Below are positions 16,266-24,570 of a stretch of 64,000 nt of DNA, piece by piece. The notes below the pieces were generated by a model. The model saw only the letters and a list, made by a program, of their open reading frames with translations, had not been told where the DNA came from and did no database searches. The stretch lies in assembly GCF_009739465.1 (NCBI RefSeq), contig NZ_WHOM01000078.1, positions 414,133 through 478,132 of the forward strand, given 5' to 3'. Numbering within the stretch: position 1 is the stretch's first letter; each line of letters opens with the position of its first letter. Position numbers and translations under genes: made by a program. The DNA is from Streptomyces apocyni. Its GTDB lineage: Bacteria > Actinomycetota > Actinomycetes > Streptomycetales > Streptomycetaceae.

Positions 16266-17168
16266 ATGAAGCTCTCCCAGTGCGCGGCGTTCGTCGCGAT
16301 TGCCGACACAGGCAGTTTCACCGCTGCCGCCCGCGTCCTCGGCGTCAGCCAGTCCGCCGTCAGCCATGCCATCTCCACCCTGGAGGCGGAGCTGGGGGTG
16401 GACCTGATGAAGCGGGACCGCAGCGGCGTTCGGCTCACTGACGTGGGCCACCGGGTGCTGGGGCACGCGCGGGGGGCCATCCAGCACACCGAGAGCATGC
16501 GCAATACGGCTGTCGACTTCCATGATGGTCTGCGGGGCACGGTCCGGCTCGGCACCAGCCAGAGCTTCGCCTGCCGACTGCTGCCCGCACTGATGACCGA
16601 GCTGCGCCATCGCTTCCCGGCGCTGGAGATCGAGCTGCGTGACGGTACGGACATGCAGATCGCCGCATGGCTGCGGGAGTACGAGGTCGACATCGGCATC
16701 GTCGTGCTGCCGAAGCCGGAGCTGACCACCATCCCGCTGCTGCACGACCGGATGTACGTGGTGCTTTCGGCGTCCCACCCGCTGCTGTCGGGGACGACGG
16801 TGAGCGTGCGTCAGCTGGCACGGGAGGAGATCCTGCTGCCCGTCGGGGCGGTGGAGGCCATGGTCACGCCGCTCTTCGAGGCCGAGGGGATAACACCGCG
16901 GGTCTCACACCGGGTGCACGACCTCAACGCGCTGCTGGCGATGGTGGCGGCGGGGCACGGGCTCACCCTGGTGCCCTCACTGGCAATGCCCGTCCTCTCG
17001 CCCGAGCTGCGGGCGCTGCCGCTCACCCCGTTCGTCACCCGTGAACTGGCCATCGCGGTCGGCGCCCGGGTCCGCGACCAGCGGGCCAGCAAGGCATTCG
17101 TCGCCACCGCACGGGCGCTCGCCGCGCAGCAGGACTGGATGCTGCCGCCGTTGCCCGTACCCGTCTGA
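16266..17168 (+). CDS. LysR-family transcriptional regulator
   Basis: A 300-residue LysR regulator with the N-terminal winged helix-turn-helix (residues 1-60, including FTAAARVLGVSQSAVSHAIS) and a periplasmic-binding-like effector domain. It follows leuD by 84 bases on the same strand. LysR proteins commonly bind T-N11-A dyads and respond to pathway intermediates, so it may control the divergent promoter at 11.8-12.2 kb. Its stop codon lies inside a bidirectional terminator. Confidence 0.9.
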   Translation: MKLSQCAAFVAIADTGSFTAAARVLGVSQSAVSHAISTLEAELGVDLMKRDRSGVRLTDVGHRVLGHARGAIQHTESMRNTAVDFHDGLRGTVRLGTSQSFACRLLPALMTELRHRFPALEIELRDGTDMQIAAWLREYEVDIGIVVLPKPELTTIPLLHDRMYVVLSASHPLLSGTTVSVRQLAREEILLPVGAVEAMVTPLFEAEGITPRVSHRVHDLNALLAMVAAGHGLTLVPSLAMPVLSPELRALPLTPFVTRELAIAVGARVRDQRASKAFVATARALAAQQDWMLPPLPVPV

Positions 17169-17188
17169 GACGGAGTACGGGCAACGGC
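17147..17188. terminator. Bidirectional terminator between lysR and the E1 beta gene
   Basis: Perfect 14-base arms (GCCGTTGCCCGTAC and its complement) around a 14-base loop that itself contains a small CGTCT/AGACG dyad. It overlaps the lysR stop and separates convergent genes. Confidence 0.8.
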
Positions 17189-17207
17189 GCTCCCACCACG
17201 GGTTCGT

Positions 17208-18203
17208 TCAGCTGGCGAAGGCCTGGTCAACCGCGTGCATGACACGGTCCAGGCCCGGCAGATACTCCTCCTCCAGACGGGACGGCGGGTAGGGGGCATG
17301 GAATCCACCGACCCGCAGCACGGGAGCCTCCAGGTGGTAGAAGCAGCGCTCCTGCACTCGGGCGGCGATCTCGGCCCCCGCGCCTACGAACACCGGCGCC
17401 TCGTGCACCACGACCATCCGCCGGGTACGCCGCACCGACCACTCCACGGTGTCCGTGTCGAGAGGGGAGAGCGAGCGCAGGTCGAGGACCTCGAGGGAAC
17501 GCCCCTCGGCCGCACCGGCTTCCGCGGCCGCCAGACACAACTTCACCGAGGGCCCGTACGCCGCCAGGGTGAGGTCGCGGCCGGGGCGCACCACCCGGGC
17601 CTTGTGCAGGGGCGCGGGCTCAGTGGTCAGGTTCACCTCGCACTTGTCCCAGTAGCGACGCTTGGGTTCGAGGAAGATCACCGGATCGTCGGAGGCGATC
17701 GCCTGGCGCAGCATCCAGTAAGCGTCATCGGCGGTCGCCGGCGATGCCACCCGCAGGCCCGCCGTGTGCATGAAGTAGGCCTCGGGCGACTCGCTGTGGT
17801 GCTCGATGGCGCCGATTCCGCCGCCGTAGGGGATGCGCACCACGACGGGCAGTCTGACCTTGCCCAGTGAGCGGGCGTGCATCTTCGCCAACTGGGTGAC
17901 GATCTGGTTGAAGGCGGGGAAGACGAAACCGTCGAACTGAATCTCCACGACGGGCCGGAAGCCGCGCAGGGCCAGTCCTATCGCGGTACCGACAATGCCT
18001 GACTCGGCGAGCGGGGAGTCGACGACCCGGTCCTTGCCGAAACGGTGCTGGAGCCCGTCGGTCACCCGGAACACCCCGCCGAGTCTGCCGATGTCCTCGC
18101 CTTGGACGACGACCTTCGGATCCTCGTCGAGTGCGTCGCGCAGGGCCCCGTTCAACGCCCCGACCATGGTCATCTTCTCGAACACCTGCCGGCTCTCCCT
18201 CAC
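17208..18203 (-). CDS. bkdB: 2-oxoacid dehydrogenase E1 component, beta subunit (branched-chain type)
   Basis: A 331-residue E1 beta protein. Characteristic stretches include VQGEDIGRLGGVFRVTDGLQ, the DSPLAESGIVGTAIGLAL thiamine-diphosphate interface segment, RIPYGGGIGAIEHHSESPEA and EVLDLRSLSPLD. With E1 alpha it decarboxylates 2-oxo acids and passes the acyl group to the lipoyl arm of E2. The GTG start overlaps the E1 alpha stop (GTGA at 18200-18203), so the two are coupled. No E2 or E3 gene is adjacent, so it must borrow these or work without them. Branched-chain rather than pyruvate type is inferred from the alpha2beta2-style split and sequence pattern. Confidence 0.88.
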   Translation of the reverse strand: MRESRQVFEKMTMVGALNGALRDALDEDPKVVVQGEDIGRLGGVFRVTDGLQHRFGKDRVVDSPLAESGIVGTAIGLALRGFRPVVEIQFDGFVFPAFNQIVTQLAKMHARSLGKVRLPVVVRIPYGGGIGAIEHHSESPEAYFMHTAGLRVASPATADDAYWMLRQAIASDDPVIFLEPKRRYWDKCEVNLTTEPAPLHKARVVRPGRDLTLAAYGPSVKLCLAAAEAGAAEGRSLEVLDLRSLSPLDTDTVEWSVRRTRRMVVVHEAPVFVGAGAEIAARVQERCFYHLEAPVLRVGGFHAPYPPSRLEEEYLPGLDRVMHAVDQAFAS

Positions 18204-19267
18204 TGCGGGCCCTCCTGCACGAACGTCGCCTGGAACGCTTCGTACTCCCGCTGCTCCTCGCTGACTTGCGCGTGCTCGTCCACGTACACATGGCGGAACA
18301 TCGCCGCGGGGTCCGGGTCGGGCATGGCACGGACGCCTTCGCGGACCCGTAGCGCCAGTTGCTCCGCCTCCTGGGCAAGATCCTCGAAGTACGCGGCGTC
18401 CGTGTGGCCGTGCTTCTCCAAGTGGGCCCGCAGCCGCAGCAGCGGGTCCTTGGCCTCCCACGTCTGGCGCTCGGAGTCGTCGCGGTAACGGCGCGGTTCG
18501 TCGGACGTCGCATGCGGGCCCATCCGATACGTGTGCGCCTCGATCAGGGTGGGGCCCTCGCCCCGGCGGGCGCGCTCCAGCGCGGAGCGGGTCACGGCGA
18601 GGCAGGCCAGCACGTCGTTGCCGTCGACGTGGATGCCGGGGAAACCCCAGCCCGCGGAGCGCCGGTGGATCGGCGCGCGGGTTTGGTGCGAGGTGGGGGT
18701 GGAGATGGCCCACTGGTTGTTCTGGCAGAAGAAGACGACGGGTGCGGCGTTGACGGTGGCGAAGGTGAATGCCTCTGCCACATCGCCCTGGCTGGAGGCG
18801 CCATCGCCGAAGTACGCCAGCACAGCGCTGTCGGCGCCCTCCCTGGCCATGCCCATCGCGTAGCCGACAGCATGCAGCAGCGGCGGGCCGATGACGATCG
18901 TGTAGAGGTGGAAGTTGTTCGCGTCGGGGTCCCAGCCTCCGTGGTTGACGCCCCGGTACATGCCGAGGAGGTTCAGCGGGTCGACGCCGCGCGTCCAGGC
19001 CACGCCGTGCTCCCGGTAGCAGGGAAAGACGTAGTCGTCGGGGCAGGTGGCCCTGCCGGAGCCGATCTGCGCCGCCTCCTGGCCCAGCAGCGAGGCCCAC
19101 AGGCCCAGCTCGCCCTGACGTTGGAGGGTAACCGCCTCAGCGTCGAAGCGCCGGGTGAGCAGCATGTCCCGGTACAGGCCACGCAGCTCCTCCGGGGTGG
19201 TCTCCAGAGGGTGATCAGGATGCTCGAAGCGTTCCCCTTCCGGGGTCAGCAGCTGGACAAGTTCCAC
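18200..19267 (-). CDS. bkdA: 2-oxoacid dehydrogenase E1 component, alpha subunit (branched-chain type)
   Basis: A 355-residue E1 alpha protein. The thiamine-diphosphate motif GDGASSQGDVAEAFTFA through NNQWAIS is at about residues 155-190, CYREHGVAWTRGV precedes it and a YRMGPHATSDEPRRY phosphorylation-loop-like segment follows. It forms the catalytic heterotetramer with the beta subunit encoded immediately downstream. It could make acyl-CoA primers from branched 2-oxo acids for the cluster, or simply degrade branched-chain amino acids. Confidence 0.88.
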   Translation of the reverse strand: MELVQLLTPEGERFEHPDHPLETTPEELRGLYRDMLLTRRFDAEAVTLQRQGELGLWASLLGQEAAQIGSGRATCPDDYVFPCYREHGVAWTRGVDPLNLLGMYRGVNHGGWDPDANNFHLYTIVIGPPLLHAVGYAMGMAREGADSAVLAYFGDGASSQGDVAEAFTFATVNAAPVVFFCQNNQWAISTPTSHQTRAPIHRRSAGWGFPGIHVDGNDVLACLAVTRSALERARRGEGPTLIEAHTYRMGPHATSDEPRRYRDDSERQTWEAKDPLLRLRAHLEKHGHTDAAYFEDLAQEAEQLALRVREGVRAMPDPDPAAMFRHVYVDEHAQVSEEQREYEAFQATFVQEGPQ

Positions 19268-19289
19268 GGGGCGCTCCTTGGCGTGGGTC

Positions 19290-20456
19290 TCAGGCGGGCA
19301 GTAGCCAGTCAGCCGTGTGCTCGGGCCTGGGGCTGTCGAGCCTGCTGTAGGCGTAAGCGGCGGACATCAGCGTCATGTGGTGGTGCCATCCCGGATAGGA
19401 GCGGCCTTCGTAGTCGGTCAGGCCGAAGCCGGACTCCAGGTCCTGTAGCGTCCGGCGGTTGGTGTCGGCGAGCGCGGTCAGCCGCAGCAGCTCGCCGGAG
19501 GGCCGGTCCAGCAGATTGGTCAGCCAGGTCCGGGAGCGGCCGCCCGGGGCCCGACCCTCGGCGAACAGGCGCAGCGGGTAGCGGGCTGCCGGGGCGTCCG
19601 GTCCGCCGGCGGGCCGGACCAGGCGTGTCCGGCTGCGGTTGCCCCGGACCGCCTCGGCGGGCCGCCCGTACGTGCTGACACCTCGGCCCTGCTGGAGGAC
19701 GGCGGGGGCGGGAAAGTCCCGTGCCGCGACCGGAGCAGCCGGGGCGTGGTTCCCGGCGGCGGCCAGTAGGGGTACGACGTGCTGGGTGTCGGGCACGGCG
19801 ATGAGGAACTCATGTCCCCGGCAGGCAAGTTCGCGCAGCAGTGGGTCCACGTCGTCAAGATCACGCAGATCAGCGATCAGGGGCGGCGGCGCGGAGGCCG
19901 AGCGGGCAGTCTGGGTGTCCACCAGGTCGAGTACCTGGGCCCACGGCGGCTGGTAGCGAGCCTCCTCGGGGACCCGCGCGCGGGTACGCAGGGCAATCTC
20001 CGCACACCAGGCGCGCGGCAGGAACAGCCGCCAGTCCATGGGTATCTGGATGTCGGCCGCCCCGCCCAGGGCGTGGAAAAGACCGAGGCTCAGCTGACAA
20101 TTGACGGTACGTCCAGCCATCGGGACGAAGCGGCGGTGCGCCCCGGCGGAGTACTGGCCCCGTTTGGGCTGGATGACAACCCCCACGGTCCACGCCTCGG
20201 GGGCGGCTCGGCGCTCGGTCCAGCGGAGTATCTGTTCCACGACGGGTTCCCAGGCCCAAGGGCTGGCATTCAGGAACTGCTGGAGCGAAAGGACCGCGGA
20301 CTCCTCGGTCGCACCCCCGGCGGCCGCCAGCCGCCGTACTGACTTCTTGCCCTGTGAAGTCAGCAGCCCCTCCAGGTAGACGCCAGCCCAGCGCCGCTGA
20401 TCCACCCGTGGCAGCCCCTCGAAGATCGTCTCCAGGAATGATGCTTCCACTCGCAT
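19290..20456 (-). CDS. IS701-like transposase homologue lacking part of the catalytic triad (probably domesticated)
   Basis: A 388-residue protein collinear with IS701/IS4-type transposases: N-terminal SFLETIFEGLPRVDQRRW and C-terminal QDLESGFGLTDYEGRSYPGW, where the Glu of the DDE triad survives. The first catalytic region, VDDTGFPK-like in active enzymes, reads GVVIQPKRG (residues about 92-100), so the first Asp is gone. The frame is intact over full length. I chose ATG 20456 because AAGGGG lies 8 bases upstream; ATG 20483 is an alternative. No terminal inverted repeats were recognised. Intact frame plus lost active site suggests a retained DNA-binding or regulatory role next to the cluster rather than mobility. 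Confidence 0.7.
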   Translation of the reverse strand: MRVEASFLETIFEGLPRVDQRRWAGVYLEGLLTSQGKKSVRRLAAAGGATEESAVLSLQQFLNASPWAWEPVVEQILRWTERRAAPEAWTVGVVIQPKRGQYSAGAHRRFVPMAGRTVNCQLSLGLFHALGGAADIQIPMDWRLFLPRAWCAEIALRTRARVPEEARYQPPWAQVLDLVDTQTARSASAPPPLIADLRDLDDVDPLLRELACRGHEFLIAVPDTQHVVPLLAAAGNHAPAAPVAARDFPAPAVLQQGRGVSTYGRPAEAVRGNRSRTRLVRPAGGPDAPAARYPLRLFAEGRAPGGRSRTWLTNLLDRPSGELLRLTALADTNRRTLQDLESGFGLTDYEGRSYPGWHHHMTLMSAAYAYSRLDSPRPEHTADWLLPA

Positions 20457-20499
20457 TGCCGCGTCCCCTTCGTGCTTCCTCATGCGGTGCCAGCGAGAC

Positions 20500-20520
20500 G
20501 ATACCGAACGCTCGTTATGG
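20500..20520. promoter_or_regulatory. Partial palindrome upstream of the IS701-like gene, resembling an autoregulator element
   Basis: ATACCGAACG-CTCGTTAT contains a perfect AACG-CT-CGTT core and an outer ATACC/TTAT similarity to butyrolactone-receptor boxes. It lies 45-65 bases upstream of the likely start at 20456. A receptor-like gene is at the other end of the cluster. The match is by eye only. Confidence 0.3.
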
Positions 20521-20612
20521 AAAGTTCACGCCAGAGAAGCCCCCGTCGCCCCTGAGTGAGCAGCGCGAAGTCACCTAAGATCAGGGGCAGTTGATGGAGA
20601 GTGCCTGACCGA

Positions 20613-20634
20613 AAAATGACCTTATGGTCGTTTT
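20613..20634. promoter_or_regulatory. Imperfect palindrome AAAA-T-GACC / GGTC-G-TTTT
   Basis: Arms AAAATGACC and GGTCGTTTT face each other across 4 bases with one mismatch per arm. It lies in an AT-rich 210-base gap before the decayed repeat gene and could be an operator for it, or a relic. Confidence 0.35.
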
Positions 20635-20899
20635 GTGACTGCGTTTACTTCGACTTCTCCACCTAGCAAAGCTTCCACAAAGAGCCGCACGAGTAGGTGC
20701 AAAGAAGCTTCTGGGAGCACGCGGGAACGACCCGCCTCACCCGCCGAATGCAGCTGCGGCACGACCGCGACGCGCACCTGAGGCTGATCGAAGGGAGGGT
20801 TGCCGGGGCTGGCGGCCGCCGATACGCAGGGCGCCTGCCACCGAGGGCCCGGGAGATCCGCAGGAGATCTACCGAACAAGGAAGGCCCCGAGACCCCTA

Positions 20900-22860
20900 T
20901 CCGCATGCGCGGGCCCTGCTCGTCGGCGCCCATGCGTACCGGATCAGGGTGCCGTCCGAGCTATCTCCCGAGGAGCGGGACCGGTGGCGGAAGCTTGCCG
21001 AGCACGACGGGGACAATCGCTTGGAGTACGCCGAACGGGCCGGCGCGCTGGACGGGCGCATAGTGCAGCATCTCAGCGGCGGCCCGGAACTACTTGATGC
21101 CTATCTGAGCGGCCCCAACGACCACTTCACACGCCATGAGCACGCGTTGATCACAGCAGCGCTCGACGCCCGTCGGTTCGGCCACACCCCGCCGCTGCCC
21201 GCGGCCCTCTTGGCGGAGGCCGCCGACGGCGCGCTCGCCCCGCACCACCGGGCAGCCCGCGAGGGCTGGGCGTCACCCACCCTTGACGCGCTGACCGGCG
21301 GCGAACGCCCCGATGGCACACGCACCGACATCCGCTGCACTCTGACGCCACTGAGGGCCCGACGGGGCGCCGCTGGGAGCCTGCCCCTATACGAACCCAC
21401 GGATACCTCCGCCAGCACATCCCAAGCATCCGCGCCGACCAGGCTGGTTCGACGGCGCTATGGGAAGCCCTCTGCCGCCACACAACAGACAGCACGGCAC
21501 GGCTCTCGAAGGGCTCCAGAAATCCGCTTGTGAGCGCGGGCTTTTCCGGTGCGCCATCGACCTGGATCGCAAGGCGGCCCTCGCGGGCAGCGACAATGCC
21601 CTGATTCGGATCGTCGAACGCACCGCAATGCAGCCGGACGCCAGCAAGTTCGCCCGCTGGACAGCGGAACAGGCCGAATTGTCCAAGCAAGAGCAAGTAC
21701 ACCGGCTCTTCAGAGCGTTGAGCGCGGCAGGAGCTCAAGGAGCCATCGACACGCGCGCCCACAGGCTGGTCGATCAGACCGACCGACGGATGCGTGGGCC
21801 GTCGGGTTCCTGGCCGCGCACCTGTCGGACCAGGGAGCTTCTCCCGAGGTCATCCACACACTGGTGGACGCGCGGATGCTCCAGGCCGATCAGCTCGCCC
21901 CTCGTGCGCTCGCCCTCGCGCTACCCAACCTCGGGAGAGTCGCCACGGACCATGCCTTGCGGTCACTGGCCCAGCACGCTGTCGACACCCTCCACAGCGA
22001 CCCAGAGGACACATGCACTGCCATCGCCCTGATCCGGGCGCTGAAAGCAGCCGACGCGTTCGATCTCTTGACGTTCTTCGTAACCCGAGTGGCCATCGCG
22101 GCCCCGATCCTGGATCCAGACGAACTGCCTTTCTTGATAGCCGAGTTGTGGCGTGCCGATGCCAAGTGCACTGCACACTCATTGGTTTCCCTCGCGCCTG
22201 AATCCCGGATCAGGCTGACTGATGCCCGCCTTGTGCTGAACTTGCTGGAAGCCCTACGCGCGGCCGGGGCCGACGAAGCCGCTCAGACACTGCTGAACCG
22301 TGGGCCGGCCCGGCAAGTGAGACTCGTGTCAGACCCAGACAATCAGAGGTCGAGAGCGCCATCTGTGACTTGCTCGGCGCCCTCCAGGAGGGCGGCGCAA
22401 TAGGAGCGTTCGCCGTCTTGGCCGATCGTGCCGCAGCCGAGATCAGTCTGGAGGCCCCGGGCGTCATCACGGCGCTCCTAGAACTGCTGCACTCGACCGG
22501 TCACGAGCAAGCCCTGCCGAAGCTGCTGGAGCGGAACCTACCCAGTCAAGTCTGGTACGACGATCCGCAGGAAATCCAACCGCTGCTCACCGCTCTACGG
22601 AGCATCGAAGCCACCGAGGTGTTCGAGGCCCTGGCGGAGAGGCTTGTCGACGATGCCGACCGGCACGTATCAGAGTTCTTGCAGGGAGTCGTCGAAGTCC
22701 TGGTGGCGATCGGCGCCGAGCGCGCCATCGACACGTTCGTGACCCGCGCCAAGGCGGAAGTGGGCACGGGACACGGACTTCCCTCGGTGCTCGCCGAAAT
22801 TTCGATGAGGGGAGCAGTACGAGGGGCTGGCTACCGCCTGCATCGCGGTGCGTGCGGGGT
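20900..22860 (+). pseudogene. Decayed repeat protein with at least four frameshifts
   Basis: Coherent protein sequence continues across all three plus-strand frames. Segments in order: ELSPEERDRWRKLAEHDGDN to about 21380; GYLRQHIPSIRADQAGSTAL to about 21500; ALEGLQKSACERGLFRCAID to about 21790; then a frame through RLVLNLLEALRAAGADEAAQ to about 22350; then LLGALQEGGAIGAFAVLADR and LLTALRSIEATEVFEALAER to about 22800. The second half shows repeats of about 35-40 residues of the form L-L-x-A-L-R-x-x-G-A-x-x-A-x-x-x-L, an alpha-helical repeat as seen in large streptomycete repeat proteins. No single frame spans it, so it is a pseudogene unless sequencing errors are numerous. Original function unknown. 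Confidence 0.7.
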
Positions 22861-22879
22861 CCTCGCCGCTCTAGAGGCG

Positions 22880-23293
22880 TCATACAGCAACGAGCCGGAC
22901 CCGGTCGCCACACAGCTTGACCATGTCGTCGATGTCAGACGTCAGCATCACGACGGGACGCCGCTGTCGCAGAGCTGCCTCGGCGACAGCGGCGTCGATG
23001 GCGTACTTATGACCGTGCAGCCCAGCCTCCATCAACAGCGCCGAGGCCGCCTTTGCCTCCTCGTCGCCCACCGGAACGGCACGCAGGCCGGACAGCACCC
23101 AACCCAGCCGGGCCCTGTTCGTGCGCGCGTGAACGGCCTCAATGATGGTGAGCGCACAGATCACCACTTCCATGCCACGGGAACGCGCCTCCGCGACCAG
23201 CGCCACCACCGCCTCGTCATCACCCAGCAGCTTGGAAAGCCCCTCGCTGTCCAGAACCAGCGTCCCCCCGTGGCTCAGCTTGCGGCGGGCCAC
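22880..23293 (-). CDS. PIN-domain toxin (VapC-like)
   Basis: A 137-residue PIN-domain protein. The acidic residues expected for the metal site are visible: LVLDSEGLSK (Asp near 14), ALTIIEAVHA (Glu near 49), KYAIDAAVAEAA (Asp near 99) and MLTSDIDDM (Asp near 119-121). VapC-type toxins cut RNA with this fold. Its start overlaps the upstream small gene by 19 bases, a typical antitoxin-toxin order. It follows the decayed repeat gene in convergent orientation. Confidence 0.8.
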   Translation of the reverse strand: MARRKLSHGGTLVLDSEGLSKLLGDDEAVVALVAEARSRGMEVVICALTIIEAVHARTNRARLGWVLSGLRAVPVGDEEAKAASALLMEAGLHGHKYAIDAAVAEAALRQRRPVVMLTSDIDDMVKLCGDRVRLVAV

Positions 23294-23559
23294 TGCCCCT
23301 CCTCGGCGAACACCTCGTCGAAGACCTGCCTCGCCCGCTGCCGCGCCTGCTCCGAGACCGGCCCCTTACGGCTCTCATAGTCCGCCAGGTACTCATCCAG
23401 CACCTGCCCGCGCAACTCCCGCTCGACGGCCTCCGTGATGAACGCGGAGAACTCCCGCTTGCCGACACGGGCACGGATCGCCTCCGCGGTCCCCTCGGGC
23501 AGGGAGAGGCTGACCCGCGTCGCCGGCCCCTCACCGATGCTGTACGTCGTCTCGGACAT
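23275..23559 (-). CDS. Antitoxin-like protein of the PIN module
   Basis: About 94 residues starting at MSETTYSIGEG (ATG at 23559; an ATG two codons upstream is an alternative). The part ATRVSLSLPEGTAEAIRARV resembles the beta strand and helix of ribbon-helix-helix antitoxins, and the charged C-terminal half (LADYESRKGPVSEQARQRA) would wrap the toxin. The stop overlaps the toxin start. Such antitoxins normally repress their own promoter. Confidence 0.75.
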   Translation of the reverse strand: MSETTYSIGEGPATRVSLSLPEGTAEAIRARVGKREFSAFITEAVERELRGQVLDEYLADYESRKGPVSEQARQRARQVFDEVFAEEGQWPAAS

Positions 23560-23723
23560 GGGCACAGTGTGTCAAACAAGTAGGAAACCGAAAACCCCTT
23601 GCAGCATCCCCCGCCCTCGACCTGCGAGGCCTAGGAGACCAGCAGGAGAGACCAAAGTCCTGCTCGAAGCCTGGAAACTCGGGCCTCCGGCGCCACTCGT
23701 CAGCACGGGAAATCGGGACAAAA

Positions 23724-23762
23724 AAGCCCCTCTGCCTGCATTCATGCAGGCAGAGGGGCTTT
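23724..23762 (-). terminator. Intrinsic terminator of tRNA-Ala
   Basis: A 17-base perfect stem (AAGCCCCTCTGCCTGCA and its complement) with a 4-base loop, followed on the minus strand by six T residues. It begins 6 bases after the tRNA 3' end. Confidence 0.92.
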
Positions 23763-23768
23763 GCACTG

Positions 23769-23841
23769 TGGAGCCTAGGAGAGTCGAACTCCTGACATCT
23801 GCCATGCAAAGACAGCGCTCTACCAACTGAGCTAAGGCCCC
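23769..23841 (-). tRNA. tRNA-Ala(TGC)
   Basis: The minus strand folds as a standard 73-base tRNA: acceptor GGGGCCT pairing with AGGCTCC (one G-T pair), D arm GCTCAGTTGGTAGAGC, anticodon stem-loop with TTTGCAT (anticodon TGC), T arm with GTTCGACTC and discriminator A. CCA is not encoded. A strong terminator follows. Confidence 0.96.
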
Positions 23842-24001
23842 GGAATCGGCGGATCACCGGTCTCACACATCATGCCGGATGACCGCCGCAGACCAGAGTA
23901 CCGGGTCACCCCCTGGTTCTCACAAAAGGATTGGGGGTCCCGGTTCACCAGCACTCTCCGTAAGATGCTCGAGAGGTTCGCACCAGCGAAGGGGAGACGC
24001 C

Positions 24002-24550
24002 ATGGATGCAGCACAGCAGGAAGCCACCGCGAGAGCCAGGGAGCTGCAGCGCAGCTGGTACGGGGAGCCGCTGGGGGCGCTCTTTCGGCGACTGATCGAC
24101 GACCTGGGGCTGAACCAGGCGCGGCTGGCCGCGGTGCTTGGGCTGTCGGCGCCCATGTTGTCCCAGCTCATGAGCGGCCAGCGCGCCAAGATCGGCAACC
24201 CGGCCGTGGTGCAGCGCGTCCAGCACCTGCAGGAGCTGGCGGGCCAGGTCGCGGACGGCAGTGTGAGCGCCGCTGAGGCGACCGAGCGCATGGAGGAGAT
24301 CAAGAAGTCCCAGGGTGGCTCGGTCCTCACCAGCGCCACCCAGACGCCGAACACCTCCGGGGCGCCGACCGTCAAGCGCGTGGTGCGCGAGATCCAGTCC
24401 CTGCTGCGGTCGGTGTCCGCCGCGGGCGACATCATCGAAGCCGCGGACAAGCTCGCCCCGACCCACCCCGAGCTGGCAGAGTTCCTCAAGGTGTACGGCG
24501 CCGGGCGCACCTCGGACGCCGTCGCCCACTACGAGGCGCATCAGAGCTGA
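24002..24550 (+). CDS. Helix-turn-helix (XRE-like) DNA-binding protein
   Basis: A 182-residue protein with a helix-turn-helix in residues about 30-75 (LIDDLGLNQARLAAVLGLSA then PMLSQLMSGQRAKIGNP). The helical C-terminal region includes VKRVVREIQSLLRSVSAAGD. ATG 24002 has GGGGAGACGCC upstream and fits the family start. It is followed after 20 bases by a Ser/Thr kinase gene, and this pair next to tRNA-Ala looks like conserved streptomycete content near gyrA rather than accessory DNA. Target genes are unknown. Confidence 0.85.
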   Translation: MDAAQQEATARARELQRSWYGEPLGALFRRLIDDLGLNQARLAAVLGLSAPMLSQLMSGQRAKIGNPAVVQRVQHLQELAGQVADGSVSAAEATERMEEIKKSQGGSVLTSATQTPNTSGAPTVKRVVREIQSLLRSVSAAGDIIEAADKLAPTHPELAEFLKVYGAGRTSDAVAHYEAHQS

Positions 24551-24570
24551 CTCCGCCGGGGGGCCGGGCC

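Noticed and set aside
23629..23782. A 10-base match (GCCTAGGAGA) near and inside the tRNA-Ala 3' part as a possible attachment-site duplication
   Set aside because: It is too short, the two copies are only 144 bases apart and no integrase gene is present.
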